Shown: positions 25,695 to 33,946 of the stretch, in pieces
How positions within the stretch are numbered: position 1 is the stretch's first letter
Layout of the letters: every line of letters begins with the position of its first letter
DNA from: Alkalispirochaeta americana
GTDB taxonomy: Bacteria; Spirochaetota; Spirochaetia; DSM-27196; Alkalispirochaetaceae
Direction: 5' to 3'
Assembly (NCBI RefSeq): GCF_900156105.1
Contig: NZ_FTMS01000011.1
Coordinates: 79,467-143,466 of the forward strand
Length of the DNA: 64,000 nt
The notes under the pieces: model-generated
Told to the model about the DNA's origin: nothing
The model's database searches: none
What the model saw: only the letters and a program-made list of their open reading frames with translations
Position numbers and translations under genes: made by a program

Positions 25695-27182
25695 TCACCA
25701 ACTCCTCTCAAGCTCTTTCACGGCTAAACGCCCCGAGAGAACCACCAGGGGCATCCCTCCACCGGGATGGGCCGATCCACCGCAAAAATACAGATGACGA
25801 TGGAGAGGGCTCTTGTTGGGGTGTCGCAAAAAGGCAGATTTCCAGTGGTTTGAACTGGGACCATAGAGGGCCCCCCGATAACTCCCGGTCAAATCTTCGA
25901 TCATGGGTGGGGTCAGCCAGGACTCTTCCTGAATGTACCGGCCGATATCCCGATCGAGGCGCCTTTCCAGGGAAGCAATAACCCTCTCTCTCACAGAAGG
26001 GACCAGATCATTCCAATCCTGATCGCCCCGGGGAGGTGCGTTCATCAGGACAAACCAGTTTTCCGACCCTTCGGGAGCATCGCTTTTCACGTACTTCGCA
26101 GTGATGTTGACATAAATGGTGGGATCATCCGGCACCTCTCCCGCTTGAAAGATGCTGCGGAACTCGCCCGGATAATCAGCGCCGAAGAAGATATTGTGCA
26201 GCCCCATTTGGGGATAGGTGTTTTGCACACCCCAGTAAAAAACCAGTGCCGAGGAACTGAGCCTGGAGTCTTCAACGTTGTATCGGCGGGCATCGCGGGG
26301 AGTTCCCAAAAGATCGTGGCACCCGTGAGGATCGATATTCGAAAAGAGAACGTCTGCCTCGAAGGACCCGCGAGAGGTCTCGGCGATCCAGAGGTCCCGC
26401 TCTTTCACGGGGGGCGAAAGATGTTCTGCGGCACAGGAATAATAAAATTCAACACCCATTTCCCGGGCTCGTTTCTCCATGGCCAGGGGGATGGAGTAGA
26501 TTCCTCCCTCGGGAGCCCAGGCCCCCAGGCCGTATTCCACGTGAGCAATCAGGGCCAGAGTCCCCGGGGCCTCGTAGGGATTCGATCCGTTGTAGGTGGC
26601 GTAGCGATCAAAAAACTGCCGGGCCCGGCTATCCCTGAAAAAGGCCTGATGCACCTCATGGAGCGTTCTCGATGTATCCAGTTTGAGAATTTTGAACAGC
26701 TGAGGCCAGAGACGGGGGCGGCGCCAGAAAGAGCGGGGATTCAGGGTCTCGTAGAGGAAGAGTGGAGTACTGGCTTCGTAGATTTTCCGGGAGTGCCTCA
26801 GGTAGGCAAAGATCTCCTCCGGCCGGGCGATACCGGCCCTGGAAAAAGAATCGGCCAGCTTCTCCGCCGACGAGTAGGATCGCAAGGTGCTCCCGTCGGG
26901 CCAAAAATAGCGGGTGATCTCTTCCAGGTGCTGCACCCGGAAATAATCTTCCCGTTCCACCCCTGTCCGGGCAAAGAGCTCATCGAAAACGGGCAGGAGC
27001 GTCAGCAGGCTGGGGCCTGTGTCGAAGCGGTACGCCCCCAGGCGCTCCGTGAAGGCCTTCCCCCCGGGGCCGCTTCTCTGATCAAGGACCTGCACCCTCC
27101 AGCCCCGGCTGGCAAGCTCCAATGCTGCCGAAAGCCCTCCAAGCCCGGCGCCGATAACCAGAGCCGTTCCCGCTTTTTTCAT
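25695..27182 (-). CDS. crtI: Phytoene desaturase CrtI-type
   Basis: 495-aa FAD-dependent carotenoid desaturase. It has the N-terminal dinucleotide fold (LVIGAGLGGLSAALELASRG), the AGGAxxPGG-like GGSAHPGGGMPLVVLSG near the C-terminus, and normal CrtI length. The ATG at 27182 overlaps the upstream cyclase stop (ATGA); an in-frame ATG 9 bp earlier is less well placed. Which number of desaturation steps it performs (lycopene or 3,4-didehydrolycopene) cannot be read from sequence. Confidence 0.92.
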   Translation of the reverse strand: MKKAGTALVIGAGLGGLSAALELASRGWRVQVLDQRSGPGGKAFTERLGAYRFDTGPSLLTLLPVFDELFARTGVEREDYFRVQHLEEITRYFWPDGSTLRSYSSAEKLADSFSRAGIARPEEIFAYLRHSRKIYEASTPLFLYETLNPRSFWRRPRLWPQLFKILKLDTSRTLHEVHQAFFRDSRARQFFDRYATYNGSNPYEAPGTLALIAHVEYGLGAWAPEGGIYSIPLAMEKRAREMGVEFYYSCAAEHLSPPVKERDLWIAETSRGSFEADVLFSNIDPHGCHDLLGTPRDARRYNVEDSRLSSSALVFYWGVQNTYPQMGLHNIFFGADYPGEFRSIFQAGEVPDDPTIYVNITAKYVKSDAPEGSENWFVLMNAPPRGDQDWNDLVPSVRERVIASLERRLDRDIGRYIQEESWLTPPMIEDLTGSYRGALYGPSSNHWKSAFLRHPNKSPLHRHLYFCGGSAHPGGGMPLVVLSGRLAVKELERSW

Positions 27183-27862
27183 TGTAGCCATGGCAGACCG
27201 CCCCGCAGGGTGAGATGAATCACCAGACTCAACCCCAGGAGGGAAAAGTTATAAAAAAAGTCCTCCAGGGGAATGGTTCCAGCCTTGAGTCCCCATATCT
27301 GCCGGGGGTTATACCAGATCGTGGGCAGAGCCGTGTAGAGCCCGTTAAACACCAGGAAGGCCAGAAAACTCAGAAACAAAAAGATCCAGAATGCCCGGGT
27401 TGCCAGAAGGTCGGGAACCAGAAGGAGCTGGACAAGAAAAAAGAGGACCAGCGAGAGCATCACCAGCCGGGTATATCCCTGGTCCCGGTATTTCCAGGCT
27501 GTCAGACCCGATATCAGGACAAGGACAGCACTCAACCAGAGGGGCCACTGAAACCAGAGCGAATCACCGAAATAGGCCACCACAACCTCATAGATGAATA
27601 AACACGCGTAGGGGACTGCGAAAAAAAAGAGGACTTCTCCCAGGGGCAATCCCCAGACCCGTAGCGTGCCGGTATACTTGGGGTTGAAGGTCCAGTGGCC
27701 GCGGCGGGTAACCCCTATGTCCCAGATGGTATATAAACCACCCACAAGAAAGCAGGCAGCCAGCACACCCGGCCAGTATTGATAGAAGGCAACCTTGCTA
27801 TCGAAACTCAAGGCCAGGGGCCCCGCGAGAATAACCAGGGAAATCACGGTATAGCTATCCAC
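27179..27862 (-). CDS. Lycopene cyclase (fused CrtYc-CrtYd type)
   Basis: 227-aa membrane protein with two lycopene-cyclase domains in tandem, each of three helices. Landmarks are GEVLFFFAVPYACLFIYE in the first half and a matching PLEDFFYNFSLLGLSLVI in the second. This is the single-chain form of the heterodimeric cyclase of actinobacteria, also known as the N-terminal half of fungal and archaeal bifunctional enzymes. It closes beta rings on psi ends. It is coupled to crtI by ATGA and lies 12 bp after crtB. Confidence 0.9.
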   Translation of the reverse strand: MDSYTVISLVILAGPLALSFDSKVAFYQYWPGVLAACFLVGGLYTIWDIGVTRRGHWTFNPKYTGTLRVWGLPLGEVLFFFAVPYACLFIYEVVVAYFGDSLWFQWPLWLSAVLVLISGLTAWKYRDQGYTRLVMLSLVLFFLVQLLLVPDLLATRAFWIFLFLSFLAFLVFNGLYTALPTIWYNPRQIWGLKAGTIPLEDFFYNFSLLGLSLVIHLTLRGGLPWLQ

Positions 27863-27874
27863 AGCAATCTCCTT

Positions 27875-28765
27875 TCAGGCCTCTTTCATTTCTTCTGCCA
27901 CAGGTCGCTGGCCTTGCACTTCCCGGTGAAAGAGAAGTTTCACGCTATTACAGGCAATGGCCAGGAGTATACGCAACCGGGAGGGTTTTACTTTTCCCTG
28001 GTAGACCCGAAAGGGGTTGTCCATAATCCGACGAGCTGTCCAGTTATACATATCCGAGGCCGTTTTGATGGGAATTAAAACTCTTCTGGTCAAATAGCGA
28101 TATCCCCTTTCGCCCTCTTTCTGCCAGGCCCGGTACAGACGGGATTGATCCCGGATAAAGGAGACGAACTCCTCCGGGTGAGCCCGGGCCTCGTCTCTGG
28201 TCAGGCCCGGCAGGGGACTCTCGCCCAGAGGGAGATATCGCCGTCCCAGAGAAAGGTCCTCATCGATGTCCCGGATGAAATTAATGTACTGCATGGAACG
28301 TCCCAAAGCACGGGCACCGTCGTGGGCCGACCGGGGCAGGTCCAGTATTGCCGCCATAAACAATCCTATCACCTCGGCAGAGCCATAGATGTATTCCAGC
28401 ACCTCTTCAATCCGGTCGTATTTATGACGGGTCAGATCCCACGCCATGGACTGAAGAAAGGCCTCGGCCCAGGAGGGATCAAAATTCTTGCGGCGGGCTA
28501 ATTCGATAAAGCCGTCGATAATGGGATCGCCCGATAGAGCATCCGGACCGGCAGCCCAGGTTTCACGGTAGCGCTGACAGAACCTGTAAAACCCGTCAGC
28601 ATCCTGAGGGACAGCATCCACAAAGTTGTCAGCCACCCGGACAAAACCATAGAGCAGGAAAACATCCTTCTTCACCGATTCCGGAAAGAAGAGGCTCGCG
28701 GTGTAGTAGGTTTTGCTCCCCGCTCTGAAAACCCGGGCGTACAGTTCCTGATGTTCACGGATCAT
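27875..28765 (-). CDS. crtB: Phytoene synthase
   Basis: 296 aa. Joins two GGPP molecules to phytoene. The two Asp-rich motifs are DNFVD (residues about 46-50) and RDIDED (about 165-170), which hold Mg-diphosphate. YMAxxLDLP-like FMAAILDLPRS is also seen. It overlaps the upstream TPR gene by 4 bp. There is no GGPP synthase gene in the window, so the precursor must come from elsewhere. Confidence 0.94.
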   Translation of the reverse strand: MIREHQELYARVFRAGSKTYYTASLFFPESVKKDVFLLYGFVRVADNFVDAVPQDADGFYRFCQRYRETWAAGPDALSGDPIIDGFIELARRKNFDPSWAEAFLQSMAWDLTRHKYDRIEEVLEYIYGSAEVIGLFMAAILDLPRSAHDGARALGRSMQYINFIRDIDEDLSLGRRYLPLGESPLPGLTRDEARAHPEEFVSFIRDQSRLYRAWQKEGERGYRYLTRRVLIPIKTASDMYNWTARRIMDNPFRVYQGKVKPSRLRILLAIACNSVKLLFHREVQGQRPVAEEMKEA

Positions 28766-29529
28766 GGTGATTCCCCCTGACAGTTCCCTGCAGCAAGGGC
28801 AGGCAGCAGCTTCTCCCGGACCCAGTTCAGGTCCGGCTCAATGGTCAAAACCGTTTCAAGGACAGCAACCCCCTCCCCGATTTCTCCGATATGGCATAAA
28901 CTTCTGGCCAGCCCAACCAGACTATTCAGGTAGAGCCATTTCTCACGAATCTTCAGATCCTCCTCAAATAGCCGCACCGCTTCCCGATAGGAATCGCGGG
29001 CACCTTCCTTGCTTCCTCCAAACAGGGCAGGTCTGTGAAAGAGCGCGTTGGCCCGCTCCAGCCATGCCAGGGGCTCCCGAGGATCCAGTTCCAGGGCATG
29101 ATCGAGGGCTCGGGAACTTTCAGGGCCGAGCCGAAGCGCCTCAAGAGGCCGCAGGAGGATATGGAATCCCTTAATGCCCCCCCGGAGAGCCCAGGCGCGC
29201 GCATCCCCTTCGCTGTGGTGCATCAGGAGTTCCAGCTCCCGGCGAGCCCTGGAAAGGTGAGCCCGGGCCACGGTCTTCTCGCCCCGCTCCAGGGCGCTTC
29301 CTGTGTAGCCGTATCGCGCCAGCAGAAGGCTGTAGAGGTCTTCTGTCCGGGACCAGGCTGCGTATAATTGCTCGTACTGCTCGATGGTTTCGGCCCAGAG
29401 GGTGACGTTTCCCTCCACATAGGAACGGTATACCCGGTGGTGCAGACCGGTGGCTCCCTCCGAGGGATCAGCCCGGACCGTGAACGAGAAAAGGCACACT
29501 GACCAGAACACGAACACAGCCTTCGTCAT
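28762..29529 (-). CDS. Exported TPR-like protein of the carotenoid operon
   Basis: About 255 aa with a signal peptide (MTKAVFVFWSVCLFSFTVRA) and helical repeats. At least two TPR-like units are visible near residues 135-235, including ALELDPREPLAWLERANALF and an FGGSKEGARDSYREAVRLFEE unit. I start at 29529, where AGGAG precedes ATG by 8 nt. It is the promoter-proximal gene and overlaps crtB by 4 bp. I know no assigned function; a scaffold or envelope role linked to pigment is only a guess. Confidence 0.75.
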   Translation of the reverse strand: MTKAVFVFWSVCLFSFTVRADPSEGATGLHHRVYRSYVEGNVTLWAETIEQYEQLYAAWSRTEDLYSLLLARYGYTGSALERGEKTVARAHLSRARRELELLMHHSEGDARAWALRGGIKGFHILLRPLEALRLGPESSRALDHALELDPREPLAWLERANALFHRPALFGGSKEGARDSYREAVRLFEEDLKIREKWLYLNSLVGLARSLCHIGEIGEGVAVLETVLTIEPDLNWVREKLLPALAAGNCQGESP

Positions 29530-29560
29530 GACGCCCGCTCCTGAAGGGATTTCCCTGAAG

Positions 29561-29587
29561 ATCATAATTCACCACGACCGATGTCAA
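29561..29587 (-). promoter_or_regulatory. Sigma-70-like promoter of the carotenoid operon
   Basis: On the minus strand a perfect TTGACA (complement of 29582-29587) and a TATGAT (complement of 29561-29566) are separated by 15 bp. The short spacer suggests a promoter that needs an activator. Transcription would begin near 29554, about 25 nt before the TPR gene start. Confidence 0.5.
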
Positions 29588-29602
29588 CAAATTTCCGATC
29601 CA

Positions 29603-29632
29603 TTCCGGGTATCATCGGTCTTCCGGGTATCA
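29603..29632. repeat. 12-bp direct repeat upstream of the carotenoid promoter
   Basis: TTCCGGGTATCA occurs at 29603-29614 and again at 29621-29632, one 18-bp period apart. The copies lie about 16-45 bp upstream of the -35 hexamer, where an activator would sit. The second copy overlaps the ilvD stop codon. Confidence 0.6.
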
Positions 29633-31321
29633 ACTTGTAACGGCCCCCGTGGCAGCGCTGCTGCAAAGGCGGGCAAACTTGGCCAGAGCCCCCCGATGAT
29701 AGCCTGTCTCCCGGGGAGTCCAGTCCGCCCGGCGACTCTCCAGTTCCTTCTCCTCCAGGTGCACCGTGAGTTCCTTTGTTGCCGTACTGATGGTGATGAG
29801 GTCTCCGTCCCGGACAAGTCCGACAGGACCTCCTGCCTGCGCTTCCGGCGCCACATGACCTACCACCATGCCGTGACTTCCGCCGGAAAATCTGCCATCC
29901 GTTATAAGAGCAACCTTCTTGCTGAGCCCCGCCCCAGCTATCGCCGCCGTGGGAGAGAGCATTTCCCGCATTCCCGGACCTCCCTTGGGGCCTTCGTAGC
30001 GGATCACCACCACATCTCCGGCAACTACCCGGTCCTGGAGAATCGCCTCCAGGGCCTCCTCCTCGTTGTTGAATACCCGGGCGGGGCCGGTGTGACTGAA
30101 CTCGTTGAGTCCGCAGGTTTTCACGACGGCTCCTTCGGGGGCCAGATTTCCCTTGAGTATGGCCACTGGTCCCCGGGGTTGCTCGGGATCGGCAAAACTC
30201 CGCACCACCTCCTGCCCCTCCAGCCGTACCTGGACCCTGGAGAGGTTTTCTGCCAGGGTTTTGCCGGTAACGGTCATGCAATCACCGTGCAAGAGCCCCT
30301 CGTCCAGGAGCATGCGCATTACCATCTGCACCCCCCCCACCTTGTACAAGTCTATCATCACGTAGCGTCCCGCCGGCTTCATGTTCGTCACGATGGGGGT
30401 TGAATCGTAGAAATGATTGAAATCGTCGATCGAAAGCTCCACGTCAACCTCCCGGGCCAGGGCGAGCAGGTGCAACACTGCATTGGTGGAACCTCCCAGG
30501 GCCATCACAAGGCGTATGGCGTTCTCGAAAGCCCGGCGGGTCATGATATCCCGGGGAAGAAGATCCTCCCTGAGACAGTTCATCAGGGCGTCGGCGCTGG
30601 CCTCCATAACCCACTGCCGATGCTCGCTCACGGCAGGGACGGAGGCGCTCCCGGGAATGCTCATGCCGATAGCCTCCATGGCCGAAGCCATGGTATTCGC
30701 CGTGTACATTCCGCCGCAGGCCCCCGCGCCGGGACAGGCTGCTTTTTCAATGAGCAACCGCTCCTCGTCGGTGATCGCTCCCGCGCTGCAGGCTCCTACC
30801 GCCTCGAAGGCGCTCACGATATCTACGGGTTCTCCCCGGTGAATCCCCGGAGCGATGGATCCGCCGTAGACAAAGACAGAGGGAACGTTCATGCGGGCCA
30901 TTCCCATGACCGTTCCCGGAATTGTCTTATCGCAGCCCCCTATGCCCAGAAGACCGTCCATCTGGTGTCCCCGGGCCGAGAGTTCTATCACATCGGCGAT
31001 CACTTCCCGGGAAACCAGGGAGGATTTCATTCCTTCGTGACCCATGGCCTCTCCATCGGTGACCACAAAGGTGTGAAAGGTAAGGGGCATTGATCCAGAC
31101 TCCTTGAGCCTGGACCGGGAATAGCGGGCAATTTGATCCAGGTGCATATTACAGGGGCTGACGTCACTGTCGGCGCTGGCAATTCCCACGATCGGCTTGG
31201 TAAAATCATCGTCCTCAAACCCCACGGCCCGGAGCATTGCCCGGTTTGCCGTGCGTTCTACCCCTTGAGTCATGGCTCTCGACTTTTTGTTTAGTATTTT
31301 TGTCATGTTTTTGTCTGGCAT
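29630..31321 (-). CDS. ilvD: Dihydroxy-acid dehydratase
   Basis: 563-aa Fe-S dehydratase of branched-chain amino acid synthesis. The cysteine ligands are visible in [20 protein letters not shown] and [16 protein letters not shown]. The start ATG follows AGGAG by 6 nt. It is divergent from hsp20 and upstream of the carotenoid operon in the same direction. No other ilv genes are here. Confidence 0.96.
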   Translation of the reverse strand: MPDKNMTKILNKKSRAMTQGVERTANRAMLRAVGFEDDDFTKPIVGIASADSDVSPCNMHLDQIARYSRSRLKESGSMPLTFHTFVVTDGEAMGHEGMKSSLVSREVIADVIELSARGHQMDGLLGIGGCDKTIPGTVMGMARMNVPSVFVYGGSIAPGIHRGEPVDIVSAFEAVGACSAGAITDEERLLIEKAACPGAGACGGMYTANTMASAMEAIGMSIPGSASVPAVSEHRQWVMEASADALMNCLREDLLPRDIMTRRAFENAIRLVMALGGSTNAVLHLLALAREVDVELSIDDFNHFYDSTPIVTNMKPAGRYVMIDLYKVGGVQMVMRMLLDEGLLHGDCMTVTGKTLAENLSRVQVRLEGQEVVRSFADPEQPRGPVAILKGNLAPEGAVVKTCGLNEFSHTGPARVFNNEEEALEAILQDRVVAGDVVVIRYEGPKGGPGMREMLSPTAAIAGAGLSKKVALITDGRFSGGSHGMVVGHVAPEAQAGGPVGLVRDGDLITISTATKELTVHLEEKELESRRADWTPRETGYHRGALAKFARLCSSAATGAVTS

Positions 31322-31469
31322 GTTTTCTCCTTCCGCGAGGAAAAGGTACTACCATCGTTTCCCCGGGAACAGCATTTTGCACTATATTAGATGAGTACGG
31401 TGCCGAAAGGGCCGTTGGTGCGGGTCCGCAGGACCGCCCCATTACTCAAACCACCAGGGAGGTGATGAC

Positions 31470-31964
31470 ATGCACAACAGGGACTATCTGGATCTGGGAC
31501 AGCTTTTCGATCACATTTTCGAAGCCACCGAGGAGTTCGCCAATACCTTTGGGGATCTTGGCTTCGATTTCCGGAAATCGGCAGAGCATCGCAACTATTA
31601 TTCTCTGTACTCGTTTCCCCCGGCGAACATCTACATGATGCCCGACAAAACCATCGTCTTTGAATTTGCCCTGGCAGGATACCGGGATACCCAGGTTTCC
31701 CTGGAGTTCTCCGGCGACTACATGGTGCTCAGTGCCGCTGAACCCGAGGCATGCGCCAACGCGGACCAGGTTATCTTTTTTCACCGACGGCTCAAACTCA
31801 AGGAGATCCCACCCCAGAAGTACTACGTTCCCGAAGACAAGTTTGACCGGGAACAGGCCAAGGCGGTCTTCCGCAACGGCATTCTCAAGGTAACAGTCCC
31901 CTCCCGGGAAGAAGTGAGAAACCCTGGGGGAATGAAGATCAAGATCGTCAGCGACGAGGACTAA
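31470..31964 (+). CDS. Hsp20/alpha-crystallin family small heat-shock protein
   Basis: 164 aa. The alpha-crystallin domain occupies about residues 55-150, starting at PDKTIVFEFALAGYRDTQV and ending with the conserved AVFRNGILKVTVP block. ATP-independent holdase. The ribosome site is very strong (GGGAGGTGATGAC before ATG). A TATATT about 85 bp upstream may be part of its promoter. It converges on the DUF2797 gene with a 4-bp overlap. Confidence 0.88.
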   Translation: MHNRDYLDLGQLFDHIFEATEEFANTFGDLGFDFRKSAEHRNYYSLYSFPPANIYMMPDKTIVFEFALAGYRDTQVSLEFSGDYMVLSAAEPEACANADQVIFFHRRLKLKEIPPQKYYVPEDKFDREQAKAVFRNGILKVTVPSREEVRNPGGMKIKIVSDED

Positions 31965-32824
31965 CCGCCAAGAACCGAGATCCGAAGGCGAAACCCGCTG
32001 TGGCGCCGTACATTCAGGACGGCGCCTCCTTCAAAGATCAGGTACTGCCCCCGGATTCCCTGAAGAATGCTCTCTACCAGGGGAGTTTTTGCCAGGTTCA
32101 CTGACTTGACCTTCTCCGGCGGGGCAATCACAGGATAGGAGATCGTCAGCGGCTCAGCCTGGCCGGGTTGCACCAGATATTCCGTTAGCTCCGGCTCACA
32201 GTCAGCCAAAAGCTCCCGTACCCGTTGCAGTTCCACTGCCAGATCCACGGGATCAGCCGGTGTCTCGTCTTTCAGCATACGCTGCCAGGCAGTCCGGTCT
32301 GTATAGAGCGCTTTCATGGCCACCTCGATCCGCCCCGCCAGCTGGCGGTAGGGAACGCGGGCGATCACCACCGCCCAGGAGGCTCCCTGGTCTATCCAGC
32401 GCACAGGAACCTGGGTCAGTCGGGTGACCCCTACCTTCAGGGCGCTGGACCGGGCAAAGTAGACGGCGTGGGGCTGGTTGTGATGGTCTTCTTCCCACTG
32501 AACGTCCCGGCCGCGCCCCAGGTGAGCCTCACACAGTTCCGGTTTCACGATACACTCGGCCGCCTCGGGGGCGTTGCGAAAACAGGGGTAGCAGAATCCC
32601 TCGCCAAAAACTTTTTTGAGAGCGGTCCCGCAGCGAACACAGGCGTACTCACCCCGGTGCTCCAACCGCAGGGGTTTGCCCAGAAAGGTGCTGATGGGAA
32701 GAGTCCGAACCGCCGCCGGAGAGGTGCCAACCCCCGACCGGGGATCTTCAAGCCGCATTTCGTAAGCCACCTGGCCACTCTCAATCCGGACAGGCATCTT
32801 TACTGCTATTCCCGTTGCTTCCAT
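31961..32824 (-). CDS. DUF2797 zinc-ribbon protein
   Basis: About 287 aa. The N-terminal zinc ribbon has two CxxC pairs (CVRCG at about residue 55 and CYPC about 15 residues later). The central part has a GIY-YIG-like pattern (HAVYFARSSALKVGVTR). It matches a conserved family without assigned function. The frame is open well upstream to 33229, but that part is antisense to the HAD gene and is not protein-like; I start at the ATG at 32824. It diverges from the HAD gene. Confidence 0.8.
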   Translation of the reverse strand: MEATGIAVKMPVRIESGQVAYEMRLEDPRSGVGTSPAAVRTLPISTFLGKPLRLEHRGEYACVRCGTALKKVFGEGFCYPCFRNAPEAAECIVKPELCEAHLGRGRDVQWEEDHHNQPHAVYFARSSALKVGVTRLTQVPVRWIDQGASWAVVIARVPYRQLAGRIEVAMKALYTDRTAWQRMLKDETPADPVDLAVELQRVRELLADCEPELTEYLVQPGQAEPLTISYPVIAPPEKVKSVNLAKTPLVESILQGIRGQYLIFEGGAVLNVRRHSGFRLRISVLGG

Positions 32825-32869
32825 GGCCCTATCTTGCACCGACCGGGAGGGGCGCGTACAGTACGTGCC

Positions 32870-33682
32870 ATGTATAGATTGATCGCAACAGACATTGATG
32901 ACACCCTTCTGGCCCCGGACGGTTCCTTTCCCGAGGTTAATCGGCTTGCTCTGGCGCGCTTGCACCGCCAGGGTGTGGCGGTGGTTCTCAGCTCGGGCAG
33001 AGCCACCGTAAGCATGAGGCCCTTCGCCGAGAAAATTGGCCCCGCCGACGATACGGAGTATCTCATTTCCTTCAACGGGGCCCGGGTGAGTACCGTGAAG
33101 TCCGACACCGTTCTGTTTCAGCATCTTCTGTCTCAGGAGGCGGTGAGAATCGTCATGGAGTACGCCCGGAAGGAATCCCTTCTCGTTCACGGGTACCGGG
33201 ACGAGTCCTTTCTGACTGAACAGGACCATCCCCGCAGCGCTCGCTACGCCCGGGATACGGGAATGAACTGCCTGCAGACACCCGATATGGCAGCAGACCT
33301 TCCCCTGGGTTCACCCAAACTGCTTGTTATCGGAGATCCCCGGGAATTGCCGCGCCACAGGGACGAGTTGATAAAACGCTCCCGGGGCCTCTTCGACGGA
33401 GTCTTCTCAAAGCCGGAATACCTGGAAATCATGGCCCCCGGGGTGAGTAAGGGCAAGGCCCTGCACGAACTGGCGGGGCACCTGAAAATTCCCCTGGAGG
33501 AAACCATTGCTCTGGGGGACAGCCTGAACGATCTGGAGATGATCGCCACAGCGGGGCTGGGGATCGCCGTGGCCAACGCCCGGGACGAGCTGAAAGGTGT
33601 GGCCGATCTGGTGCTGGCCCAGACCGCATCCGAAGGGGCTGTCGCAGAGGTGGCGCGCCGTTTTTGGAGCATCACCGCTTGA
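32870..33682 (+). CDS. HAD-superfamily phosphatase, Cof type
   Basis: 270 aa. HAD motif I is DIDDTLLAPDG, motif II is a Ser in VLSSGR, and motif III/IV is SKGKALHELAG with ALGDSLNDLEM. The large C2-type cap places it among Cof-like sugar-phosphate/flavin-related phosphatases. The true start is the ATG at 32870; the frame runs open upstream but is antisense to the DUF2797 gene. The substrate is not predictable. Confidence 0.92.
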   Translation: MYRLIATDIDDTLLAPDGSFPEVNRLALARLHRQGVAVVLSSGRATVSMRPFAEKIGPADDTEYLISFNGARVSTVKSDTVLFQHLLSQEAVRIVMEYARKESLLVHGYRDESFLTEQDHPRSARYARDTGMNCLQTPDMAADLPLGSPKLLVIGDPRELPRHRDELIKRSRGLFDGVFSKPEYLEIMAPGVSKGKALHELAGHLKIPLEETIALGDSLNDLEMIATAGLGIAVANARDELKGVADLVLAQTASEGAVAEVARRFWSITA

Positions 33683-33721
33683 CACAAGAGGCCCCTGTCG
33701 CTACCATGTTCCACGGTTGTT

Positions 33722-33805
33722 GCCCGAGTGGCGGAACTGGTAGACGCGCTAGGTTCAGGGTCTAGTGTCCTTACGGACGTGGAGGTTCAAGTCCTCTCTC
33801 GGGCA
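33722..33805 (+). tRNA. tRNA-Leu (anticodon CAG)
   Basis: A class II tRNA with acceptor stem GCCCGAG/CTCGGGC, an A discriminator at 33805, a D loop with GGCGGAACTGGTAGAC, anticodon CAG at 33756-33758 in loop TTCAGGG, and a long variable arm (TGTCCTTACGGACG). The T loop is GGTTCAAGTCC. CCA is not encoded. It is followed at once by a strong terminator. It reads CUG, a frequent Leu codon in this GC-rich window. Confidence 0.97.
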
Positions 33806-33806
33806 C

Positions 33807-33850
33807 AAAAGGCCGTCGGTCATTGCAGACCGGCGGCCTTTTTGTTTTTT
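33807..33850 (+). terminator. Rho-independent terminator of tRNA-Leu
   Basis: AAAAGGCCGTCGGTC pairs with GACCGGCGGCCTTTT over 15 bp (one G-T) around the loop ATTGCA, then TTTGTTTTTT. It starts 1-2 nt after the tRNA, so it probably also delimits 3' processing. Confidence 0.95.
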
Positions 33851-33946
33851 CTGGCCTTTGCATTTTCTGCCCTTCCGCTCCCCGCCCGGACCAGATCCCG
33901 CAGATTTCCCCGAAAAAATCCGGCCAGTCTTGAACCCCGGCATCCC

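Noticed and set aside
31370..31400. Possible sigma-54 -24/-12 element upstream of hsp20 (GG...TTGCA)
   Set aside because: GG and GC are separated by 11 bp, whereas the -24/-12 element needs 10. A similar look-alike at about 48266-48284 has 13 bp.
32225..32869. Long N-terminal extension of the HAD phosphatase frame
   Set aside because: It is antisense to the DUF2797 gene, and HAD motif I begins a few residues after ATG 32870, as expected for the family.
32825..33229. N-terminal extension of the DUF2797 frame
   Set aside because: It is antisense to the HAD gene and not protein-like; the zinc-ribbon family begins near ATG 32824.
33728..33946. Upstream extension of the nucleotide-translocase-like protein through the tRNA
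   Set aside because: The extension would translate tRNA-Leu and its terminator; the start was moved to ATG 33947.
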